Source: Acholoe squamosa (lineage: Eukaryota; Annelida; Polychaeta; Phyllodocida; Polynoidae). Taken from it: a stretch of 64,000 bases of DNA. Below, in pieces: positions 9,407 through 18,800 of this stretch (the first letter of the stretch is position 1; every line of letters starts with the position of its first letter). Both the position numbers and the translations under genes were made by a program. Under the pieces are notes generated by a model. It was not told where the DNA came from and did not search any database. It saw only the letters and a list, made by a program, of their open reading frames with translations. The stretch covers positions 86,279,920 to 86,343,919 of the forward strand of contig OX439036.1 of NCBI GenBank assembly GCA_949317995.1. The letters are read 5' to 3'.

Positions 9407-11701
9407 CTATACAACGAGTGGCATTTCTTCCAGGGGAACCTCACCTGGCAGGAGAGGGTTTGACAGTCTCGCATCTGGTGAGATTTGCTTCTGGCCACCG
9501 TAGATGTCGGATAGGAAGAGACTTGCTGTGAAGCGGTCCTTCCTTATGACTCTCCGTAGGTCCCCGGAGGCTTCGTCTTTCAACGAGAGCGCCGCAGGAA
9601 AGGTGAGTTGGAACACCTGATCATCTGACTTATATTTCAGAGTTCCCTGCCAGTTGACAACAAGGACCGTCTTGCCACAAAGTCCATTTCCAGCATTCAC
9701 TGATACTATCAGGGGGGCCGTAAGGATGGTGATTGAGTTGAGGATATGGGGCACAATCGTTACCATGAAATCAAAGGCGATTCGTTTGTGATGGCAAAAC
9801 AGCCGCAACCAGACATGGGTACCATTTGTTGCCATGTGATGGGTTGTCAGGCGGTTTCTGCACATTGTTAGCGCCTTCTTTCTGCAGCAACAGAGGAAAA
9901 TGGCTAGGACAATGGCCAAGATGAGATAAGTCCACGGGTCCTTGATGAGCAGTAGCACGGTGTCTCCTGCTGTGCTGGGTTCAGGTGCCGGTGGACGGGT
10001 TGGGAAGTGGATAGGTGGTAGGGCGTGCGACGAGATGTTAAAAGCTGAAGCCACAGATGAGGAAATGTGCAGCACAGACATAATTCTGTGCACCCTATAA
10101 CAAAGCATGAGAGAGCACAGGAAAGAGATAGTTGCAATTAACGCAGCTATGGTGTTAAGGCTATTGTAGGTTAGATCCTTAAATCCTGTTATGAACACGT
10201 GCGAGGGTGACTTTTTGTCATTATCAAGGATGGTTCTAGCTGCTAATTTCATATCAATACCTTTAGTTAGGTCCTGTTTTGTTAGTCTGGACAAGGTGTG
10301 CTTTAGGTTTCGATGGTCAGGGATGTGCAGGGCTATAGGATTAGTATGCAGTGTTCCACCTAAAAATGAGCGAACATCATGTTCAAAGAGTATTGCTAGA
10401 GGTAAGTTAAGTCCCATTCTTATTACCATTTCTGGGAGGATGTTTTCATCACAGCTCTGCTCAGTTGTAGTAATATAAAATGAGTCCGCCATGAGGGTAC
10501 ATTGGCATGGTATGGCAATTGCTGTAAGGGGGACTAGTTGTATTTCTGTCGTGGAGTCAGCACATTTTATGTGGGCTTTTGAAATGGGTCCGATAATCAG
10601 GTGGTGATTTACATCAATCGGAATATGGGTGAATGGAGGGTGATCATCTAAATACATTAGATATTTACATTGCTGCATGATCTCGTCTCGATTATCATTA
10701 AATAGTGCCCAAGCACATGAAGGGTGTGATCCAGGGTGAAAGGCCAGGGGAAATTTATTGTAGGCCTGATCATCATTATCATATCTGTCACCAGGGATAG
10801 TAGAATAATAGTGTTGGTTTGTGACCAACACTTGTGCATTTTCATTCAATTTTGTATATCCTTTTTCCGAGTGGTTGTGGGAATGTATTGGGATCGCAAA
10901 GGTAACTAGCTTATAGTGGTCAAATTGCTGCTGAAGGTTTACAATTGGCACAGAAATTTTGACTGTAATTGTGTTATTTACGAAACCCTGGAAAACTGGT
11001 TTTATGTGTCGATATGCCTGGCTTGGATTCCTAACTACTGGTCGAAAAGGGGGATTTTCCATGGCAAGGTCTGCTGTCAGAATGCTAAGTATCATGTTCA
11101 TGCTTTGGGGGTTCAGCAACTCGGGGGTTAAAGTTCCTGATTGTAAGGCTGTGATTCCAACCAAAACTTTCTGCAGGTACCCATTCATTGTATGCAACAT
11201 TTGCGAGTAGGATAGAGCCTTAATAAGGTAGTTCTGGGCCTCAAGGGTTGATGCCCAAGCATCATTCATGGCCGTCTGGATTATCTCGAAATTGGATGCA
11301 GTTTCAGCAATATAATCTTCCATTTCCATTGTGTGGGTGTTAATGAATGTGAGTAGTGAATTATGCGATGCCACAATTCTAATCATCAGATAGTCCCTGT
11401 CAATATTGTACATCTTATTATCTTCTATGGTTCCGCCCACAATACCTAGGTCTTTAGACAATTTCTCTACGTCTGATTCGACAGCTACACCACAAATGGC
11501 TTTCAAAATCGATCCCAAAATAGCTATTGCTGCTCTTCTGTGTCTGGGGCTGTCATTAGGGTTAAAATATTGGAGATTTTGGTTAATCAATTCTATAAAC
11601 GACTGGGTCCTGTTATGCATAGTAAGCAAAATGTTAAAGGTGTCATACAGAGTGTCTGAGGAGTTAGTAGGTGGCTTGGGCGGGATCTGTGGGGTGGACA
11701 A
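9407..11701 (-). CDS. env: Envelope-like glycoprotein, F-type (errantivirus/baculovirus F family)
   Basis: A 764-codon frame whose first codon here is TTG, and no in-frame ATG exists upstream before a stop. A good acceptor (TTTGTCCACCCCACAG, ending at 11687) suggests that env is spliced and that its true start and signal peptide lie in an upstream exon not identified. A furin-type site RHRR is at about residues 53-56. It is followed by a hydrophobic fusion-peptide-like segment (AAIAILGSILKAI) and a GVAVESD motif like that after the F cleavage site. The long ectodomain has several N-glycosylation sites (NSS, NRT, NNT, NHS). Hydrophobic membrane segments lie at about 513-537 and 590-606, with a third hydrophobic stretch at about 640-672 before a 90-residue tail. 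The region after the first membrane span (about 225 residues) is far longer than usual for F proteins. The subunit before the furin site is very short here. Probable role: membrane fusion and spread between cells. Confidence 0.85.
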   Translation of the reverse strand: MSTPQIPPKPPTNSSDTLYDTFNILLTMHNRTQSFIELINQNLQYFNPNDSPRHRRAAIAILGSILKAICGVAVESDVEKLSKDLGIVGGTIEDNKMYNIDRDYLMIRIVASHNSLLTFINTHTMEMEDYIAETASNFEIIQTAMNDAWASTLEAQNYLIKALSYSQMLHTMNGYLQKVLVGITALQSGTLTPELLNPQSMNMILSILTADLAMENPPFRPVVRNPSQAYRHIKPVFQGFVNNTITVKISVPIVNLQQQFDHYKLVTFAIPIHSHNHSEKGYTKLNENAQVLVTNQHYYSTIPGDRYDNDDQAYNKFPLAFHPGSHPSCAWALFNDNRDEIMQQCKYLMYLDDHPPFTHIPIDVNHHLIIGPISKAHIKCADSTTEIQLVPLTAIAIPCQCTLMADSFYITTTEQSCDENILPEMVIRMGLNLPLAILFEHDVRSFLGGTLHTNPIALHIPDHRNLKHTLSRLTKQDLTKGIDMKLAARTILDNDKKSPSHVFITGFKDLTYNSLNTIAALIATISFLCSLMLCYRVHRIMSVLHISSSVASAFNISSHALPPIHFPTRPPAPEPSTAGDTVLLLIKDPWTYLILAIVLAIFLCCCRKKALTMCRNRLTTHHMATNGTHVWLRLFCHHKRIAFDFMVTIVPHILNSITILTAPLIVSVNAGNGLCGKTVLVVNWQGTLKYKSDDQVFQLTFPAALSLKDEASGDLRRVIRKDRFTASLFLSDIYGGQKQISPDARLSNPLLPGEVPLEEMPLVV

Positions 11702-11706
11702 AGAGA
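11687..11706 (-). promoter_or_regulatory. Candidate splice acceptor for env
   Basis: On the minus strand a pyrimidine-rich run ends in CCCCACAG, immediately before the codons for IPPKPPTNSS. The frame upstream is open for only about 27 codons and has no ATG, so splicing here is the simplest way to start env translation. Confidence 0.5.
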
Positions 11707-12123
11707 CTGGGATGTTTACTTCAAATGAACGTGCATCATGCCATGGGGCATGAGTTTTTTAATTTATAAAAGATGGCCCCGTAGTTATGCCTCAGGATTG
11801 GCTCTTGGGTTGAGGCTGCTACGGATATGATGGTAAGCATGCAGTAAACTGTCATGCAGCAGGCATGTTCTGACATTCCAGGATGGTGCCTAAAAATGAA
11901 AACAATAATTCACTATTGAATATGTGATGCAGATTGCATTGCAGGGTATCTCGCAATGTGTAGTACTTTGTAGTTGCATACAGTATTTTATGTCTAATGC
12001 ATCTCTCCTTGCAATCAGTGGTACTGTCATTTTATATTGATCTATATGTGTTAAGTGTGGTGGTAATGATTGCGCTTTTTAAATGTATATGTACTGTGCA
12101 TTGTCTAAGGGCAGGTATATAAA
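11702..12123. other. Spacer between env and antisense ORF A
   Basis: Non-coding. On the plus strand it ends in the TATA-like TATATAAAA at 12115-12123. This could be a promoter element for a transcript beginning near 12147, or simply AT-rich sequence. Confidence 0.3.
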
Positions 12124-12603
12124 ATGGATTTATATGTTATAATTTCAGGTATGGAATATCAGGAGGATGAGTTCGCTGGAATGGCAATATTTCCGGTGGT
12201 CATAACTCAGACCCAAAGGACGGCAGGGATTATTGATTCTGTGCATAGTTACCCTCTCTCTATGAGAGTTAGCGTGGAAATAGTGAAAATGATTTGCCAG
12301 GATGTTACCACACACCAGGAGGTGAGGTGGTCTGTCAATAGAGATGATGGTGTCATTCATTATGACATCCCACTGCCTACCTTATATGAGATCATGGCAG
12401 AGCGCATGCGTCTCTCATTTTTGACCTCAAAAAGTGGCGGAACTCAACTTGATTTGAACTGTAACTGGGTAGCAGAAAGTGTGAGGAACAATGTGTGGAT
12501 ATCCCTATCAAACACTGTAACCCATGAGCAGTTCAGGCTCTCAAGGGATGAGATCCAGCAATTGGTTGGACATCTAAACCCTATTTATAATCTTTTAGGG
12601 TAA
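12124..12603 (+). CDS. Antisense accessory ORF A of the retroelement (possible PC4-like fold)
   Basis: An intact 159-codon plus-strand frame inside the minus-strand element, between pol and env. The first ATG is at 12124. An acceptor-like TTATAATTTCAG ends at 12148, and a second ATG follows at 12151, so the mature start may be residue 10. The protein is soluble, acidic and strand-rich. Its last 45 residues pair a hydrophobic strand (NNVWISLSN) with a helix-like tail (QFRLSRDEIQQLVGHLNPI), the arrangement seen in PC4/p15 domains and in ORF B. The conserved Trp of PC4 helices is not present at the equivalent place. It overlaps no sense-strand gene, so its survival cannot be a by-product of env or pol constraint. 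Function is inference: a nucleic-acid-binding or regulatory protein. Confidence 0.6.
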   Translation: MDLYVIISGMEYQEDEFAGMAIFPVVITQTQRTAGIIDSVHSYPLSMRVSVEIVKMICQDVTTHQEVRWSVNRDDGVIHYDIPLPTLYEIMAERMRLSFLTSKSGGTQLDLNCNWVAESVRNNVWISLSNTVTHEQFRLSRDEIQQLVGHLNPIYNLLG

Positions 12604-13699
12604 TAATGCCAGGTTACATCTGCATTACATATGATATTACGGTCATTGCTATGTGCATACCCTTCAAGTACCATGTGGATTTTAAATGGGATGCTAATCC
12701 TACCTAAAGGAGGGTGCTATCTTTGGGTAATCATGTCATTTCAAAGGAGAGCAGTGGACTAGAGCATGCACATTAGTCATGCACACATATGGATAATCAC
12801 CTTTTAATCATCATGTTGGTATAATATGCAAATGACAGGACTATTGTAATGTATTTGCTGTATTGTTATACAGATAAACAGAATGTGACTAGTATATTTA
12901 CCTGTTTAGAGCCATTTCTGTGGGGATAATCCTTCAATGTTTTGTGAAGGATGAATCTGTGATAGTAATGTAGGTGAGAATATGTCCAAGATGTGTATGG
13001 TTGCAATTCCAGTGACTAAGTGAAAGTGTGGAGAGCTGAAGGTCTTATTCAGCTTTAATCTGCTAGTTTGGTTGAGATATAAATTGAAATCTGTCTGACC
13101 CTATGAACTCTTTATCAAAGGGTTCCCTGTATTGGTAGTGTACCATTAGAATCTAATACAGTCTATAAGGCAATGTGTAGTTTTAGATAGGTTTCATGAA
13201 GTGTATTTAAGACAGAGATGAAAGCCTTTATTGGCAATTAAAAGGTCGTCAGACAAGGAGAGTGGCTGTATCTGTGTGACGGTTTCAGATGTCTGTGGGT
13301 CCGTGGTGAGGAGGGGGGGGGCATAGAGTGGGGTATCAGGCTACATGAATAGGCTTACTATCTTGCTCATCTGCAGCAAGTGTAACGGTTAAAATCTGGC
13401 CTGTATGTCCATACTGAGAGATTGGGCACTTTATGGTAGTGGGGAGCTGGTTGAAACATAATGCATTAGATGACCAGTATACTAGTAAACAGTGGTTGTA
13501 AGGCTGTGGACACATGTGCACACTGCATTAATTCATGGCAGTGCTTGCCTCTTTGTGGGAAATGCCCAATCTTGGGAGAGAATAAAACAAAACAAAAGTT
13601 TGAAAAACGGCCGAGTATCATTATCGTTAGAAAAAACATTTGCAGAGCTCTGAAGAAGTGTCATCTTTCCGTATTAAATGATTAATCTATATCTCCAAA
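12604..13699. other. Retroelement internal non-coding spacer
   Basis: No long frame on either strand. AATAAA on the plus strand near 13581 could end an ORF A transcript about 980 bp downstream. A G9 run lies near 13313. Confidence 0.35.
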
Positions 13700-14450
13700 C
13701 TCTGGGGTGTATGTCAGTTTTTACGGAATTCCAATCGGACAATTTTGAAGGGTTCTACAGCCTAAAGTTTATGACATTGCACTTTATAACTATTTCCCCA
13801 AACACATTCTCGTTTTCCAGTGCTTTCAAATGGTTATGACAGGAGGCTACATTGGTTTTATTATCTCATTGTTTTGGGCCATCATGACAGTTGGTAGGGG
13901 TGGGGCTGTTTGTAAACATACCTAGAAATGTCTGAGGTCATGCCTGTCACGTCAGGGCTCAGCTGACTGTGCTATATCAATAGGTGAGTGCTACAAAAGT
14001 CTACTGAGAAAAGTTCCTTCAGAAACACTGCAAGTTGATATCATTGGCGATTCGTTTTAGAGCCACCAGCCATTGTCAATCTGGCCAACTGAATATCCTA
14101 TGTTAATATTGAAATCGTACACTACATGTCAGTTTTTACGGAATTAAAATCAGAGCATTATTAATGGTTTTGCAAGGCAAAACATATAGTATCAATATTT
14201 GGAAATGTTTCCTGAAAACGTCTTCATTTTATTAAGATGGGAGGTTGTTTCTTTTTCTGTTTTAAGATTTCCCTATAAATTTCTTGTTGAATAGATTAAG
14301 GTAGTAACATACTGGCATATAGGAAAGGTCTACAATGATAGTGAAAGATAGGGGGGGGGGCTTTTCATAAACAGACTGGGAGGTGACTAGGGTCAGGCTT
14401 ATTTACGTCAGGGATCAGCTGATGAGTGCTGTTGTAATAAAGCACTATGT
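13700..14450. repeat. Degenerate internal tandem duplication in the retroelement spacer
   Basis: GTCAGTTTTTACGGAATT occurs at about 13715 and 14129. CGTCAGGGCTCAGCTGA at about 13951 is matched by CGTCAGGGATCAGCTGA at about 14406. Between these, both halves contain a TTTCCCCAAACAC/TTTCCTGAAAACG-type block, an ATGACAGG/AAGATGGGAGG-type block and a G-run followed by CTTTTCATAAAC or CTGTTTGTAAAC. Two diverged copies of about 400-450 bp are therefore present. No coding frame spans them; a regulatory or structural RNA role is possible. Confidence 0.55.
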
Positions 14451-15868
14451 AGTGGTCTCGTCTAAACTGAATCGTGTGTGCATAATGTGACATTTGGAGC
14501 TCCTGTTGTGTAATGTATTATTTGCATGCCTGGGGGTTTTTAGACTGTAACCGGTAATACTCAGGTATTTAATTAGAGGCAGCAAAGTAAAGGGCTAGAC
14601 ATTGTATAATCCGGGCTGTGTGGGATTGTATACATGTACTTTGTTGTGAGGTCCAGTCAGCTGTTTAGTGTGTGTGGGATTTGAATGTTGGCAATGTGTT
14701 GCAGTAGTTAGAAATGCGATGTAGTTGACTGTAAATTTTATTTGCGTGTCTTGCTGTGCCTTGTGAATTGCAAATCAATGTGATAATAGTATATTATTAC
14801 TTAAACATGGATAAGATTGTGAAATTATTATCAAGTTATGAACAAATTCTGAACATATCAATTGTGTCATGGGATACCTTATTTGCTCTGAGACACGGTA
14901 TTGATTTCTGACGGAATACATGCGTCTGAGTGTTGATGGTATAATGACGTCTGGAGAATAATGCCCATAATGCTTTCCAACTTGTCACTTAAATTATACA
15001 ATATGGTTTTAGAAGATGGCCTTAGTACTACTTACCAAGACATGGCTATGCCGGGGTTACCCAGTAAATTAATCCAAGGTAAGGTGACTCTCTATGAGGT
15101 ATATGTGATATTCTAGAAGGCCAAAAGTATTACCCTGGTGACCCAAGGGTGCAGCTCAAAATGGTCAACTTGTGAGAGGACCACTTCTTATGAGGGAGGG
15201 AGGCAGACCCTAGAGTGCTGGCGCTAAATTTTCCCACAAAAAGCAACTCCAGCGGCATGCCCTATGACATAACGACACCAAAACTTGTAGCTACATGAGA
15301 CAGAGAGGGTGAGACATGTAAATAGTCCCTCTGTCTGGTGCCACCGTCTCCCCGCTGTTCCCAGGGTGCAAATCCAGCAAAGGCATGGCCCGGCAGCAGT
15401 AGCTGGTGGTCAGCGTGGGTACCTTTGTATAATTACAGAATTATATGTGGGAGAACCGTCTGGCCAGAATTCCCAGACGACATGTATGAGAGCAAGCAAC
15501 TATTACTCAGTACTTCTGGGAGGTATTCTTGTAAGGCAGAAAGGTGCTTAAATCTTTATTGTATATTGATGTGTGGGAATAGTATGGCCAATGCCTCCAG
15601 ACATGTGTGTATGATAATGCAGCCCATTGCATTATGTGGCTCAGAGGTATGTTCACAAGGGTCAGGTGAGGTATGGCAATGGTTATAATTTGTCAATGGT
15701 TATTTCCCATGGCTGTTCCTGTTATTACAACATTGGGGGCATGTTATTGGTTAAATAATGTAGGGTTGATGGAAATGTGCTGTGGGAAAGGAGAGCAGTG
15801 TATAGGTTGTTTAGGGGTCACAGAATTCGAAATATTATAACCAATGGTCCTTTCCTATGGGAAACCTT
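14451..15868. other. Retroelement spacer between the internal duplication and pol, with weak plus-strand exon candidates
   Basis: Mostly non-coding. At 15338-15688 a plus-strand frame of 116 codons runs through. Inside it, 15439-15522 is bounded by an acceptor (TATAATTACAG) and a weak donor (GAG|GTATTC). The product is Cys-containing with no recognised family. A third antisense gene or exon here is possible but much weaker than ORFs A and B. Confidence 0.25.
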
Positions 15869-18800
15869 TTATTCCCCAAATAGCAGATTGAGATATCCTT
15901 TTGAATGTTCTTGATTAAGCCTTGAAAGTCTTTTTATAAATTGATCTGTTCTATTGAAAGTAATTGGCTTCAATCTTTCAATATATATGTTTCTTTTCAG
16001 TACTGTGTTGTCTCTCAATCGTTTGAGTTTGACTGTATGGTTTGATGGGAAATCAATTATCATGTAGGGCCCTGAAAAGAGTGGCTGGAGCTTCTGGGAA
16101 AGATTTTTATCAGGAATTGTTTTGTATCTTACATAGACAATTTGGGTGAGAGCGAGTTTTTCAGGTCTTGCCTTGCGATCATATCTAGATTTCATGTTGG
16201 CATTGTAGAGAGAACGTGTAGCATGTGCTTTAGTATGTGCCCTAATTTGATTGTTTATTAGAGAGAGAAGGTGTGTTCCTCTAATTTGTTGTATGTTTTT
16301 ATGCTCTGCTTTGAAATTGCCCTCTGTTGGGGTTGTGGCTGTTCGGCCATACACAAGGAAATATGGGGAAAAACCTGTGCTTTGATTGGTAGTTACATTG
16401 AGGCCAAAATTGACTGCTGGAAGAATGTCATCCCAATTTGATTGTTTTTTATTCATGTACGGTCTCATGGCTGTCTGTAATGATCTGTTAGTTCTTTCAA
16501 CTGCACCATTGGACCTACTTAAATATGGTGTCGAATGGATTAGTTTTATCCCAAATATTCGGCACATTTCTGAGAAATCATGGCTCGAATAATCTGGGCC
16601 ATTTTCTGTGAATAGTTTATGGGGAATTCCCACCTTGGTAAGGACATGATTGAAAAGGCCAAGCATGGTGCTTCTTGCAGTCAGTGACCTTGTTGCCCAT
16701 GCTATAATATACTTAGAGTAATAGCATGTAGCTACCTGGATGTATTTCATGCCTCTAGATGACACTTGAAGGGGCCCAATCGCATCCAAGAACATGTTTT
16801 CAAAGGGTGCAGGGCTGGGATCTCTGAGGGTCATTGGCATTTTAATGGGATGAGATACAGTTTTAGTGGACAGACAGGCATGACATGTTCCCACATAGTT
16901 ATGGACATCCTGTACTAGTGTAACCCACCAAAATCTCTGCTTTACAAAACTTATCATTTTGGCAATACCAATATGGCCAAGGAGTGGGTTATCATGGGCA
17001 TGGTGCAGTACTATTTCTGTGCACGAGAGAGGAATGACTAGTTGTGGTGCATCATACTCTGGAGATTTTGTCTTGAGCGGTTGTGACAGTCTGAATAATA
17101 TGTTATTATACAGAATTAACATGTCATGGGAGAGAAGGATTTGCCTGGCTAAGGAATCAGATTCCGGGAGGATTCCATGCTTAATGAATGTTATCATGTT
17201 ACTTGCAAATAGATCAGTGAGTTGCTCAGATGCAACTTGCCTCAAATCCAAAGGCGGCTTGATATGCATTCTTAGATCTTTATACACTCTATTGGCATGT
17301 AGATCAGCAGCTTTTGCGGTTACTTCTGCTCTACGCCGGTCAATGAATGCCTTACTCCCTATGTATGTTTTTGTCATACCCCGATTTTTGTCTGCCAGAC
17401 GTGCGAGGGCTCTCGGTGTCTTAGGAGGAAGCTTGTGAATTGTGTCCTCTTGGTGCTTTTGGGGGGGTCCAGATCTAGCCTCTTTAGTCATGGATCTTGT
17501 TGTTATGACATTGAGGACAGTTTCTTTTTTCATGATACTTTTAGGCTTATAGACAAGAATAGGATGGTTTTCTAGATAGTCATCCTCATTGAATTCTTTG
17601 AATGAGTGGACTGAATTAAAGGAGACTGACTTGCGTGGCTTTCTCTGACATTGCAATTCTATGGGGTCAGATGGATATGGAATTCTAGATAGGGCATCTG
17701 GTACCACATTTAATTTCCCCTTTAGGTGGTGAATAGTGAAATCGAATTTTGAAAAGTCATTGACCCATCTTGCCATTTTACCTGTGAGTTTGATTTTTGA
17801 ATTAAGTGCTGTGAGTGCAGCATGATCCGTTAAAATAGTAAATGGGCGTCCTATCACAAAATGCTCGAATTTGTGCAGTGCATGCTTTATGGCTAAGAGT
17901 TCTTTATCTGTTGCAGAATAATTTCTCTCAGATGGTGTGAGTTTGCGGCCTGCAAAAGCTACTGGGCGGAGATTTCCGTACTCATCGAGTTGTGAGATGC
18001 AAGAGCCAATGCCCGTGTCACTGGCGTCTGTTGCGATGGTGAAAGGGCGAGAATGGTTTGGATATTTAAGGAGCACATCATGCGTTATTGAGTGTTTTAC
18101 CTGTTCAAAAGCTTGTTCATGTTTGCTTGTCCACTGAAACTTAACTTTTGCCCTGACTAGGCCATACAGTACTTTCATTTTGGCAGAGAAATTAGGGATG
18201 AAATTTTTATAATAGTTCGCCAGACCATTGAACGATCGCATTTCTTTCTTCGACGTCGGTCGTGGGAAATTCTGTATCGCTTCTACTTTTTCAGGGCTGG
18301 GTGCTATTCCCTCGGATGACACAATGAACCCTAAAAATGGTATGGATTGATAGCCGAATGCACACTTCTGTTTTTTGAACTTTATATTGGCTGTGCGGAA
18401 GGCCTCAAACACCTGTTGTAAATCATGGAGGTGGGCATCCCATGTGGGTGAGGCTACTACAAGATCATCAACATAGGGAAGACATGCCTTTACCGATGAC
18501 ACTATTGTGTGTATGACATGATGGAAGGATCTGGGTGAGCTAGCTAGTCCCATTGGGAGGACCCTATAACAGTATCTCTTAGAAGGGGAATTAATTCCTG
18601 GTATGGTAAATGTTGTTAAATGTCTGTCCTGGGGCCTTATTTTCACTTGGAAGAAACCTGAGTGCGCATCCATCTTGCTGAAATATTTACCATTCAGGGC
18701 ACCAATTGCAGCCACAGTGTCATCAACCCGTGGAAAATCCAGGGCTTGTGGTCTAATATTTTGATTAAGCCAACGATAATCGACTACCATACGGTAAGGG

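Noticed and set aside
10191..11753. Plus-strand frames opposite env
   Set aside because: Shadows of env. Unlike ORFs A and B they overlap a sense gene, so their openness needs no explanation.
15338..15688. A third antisense gene between pol and ORF A
   Set aside because: The frame is open for 116 codons but overlaps another frame, and its splice sites are weak. Kept only as a low-confidence note.
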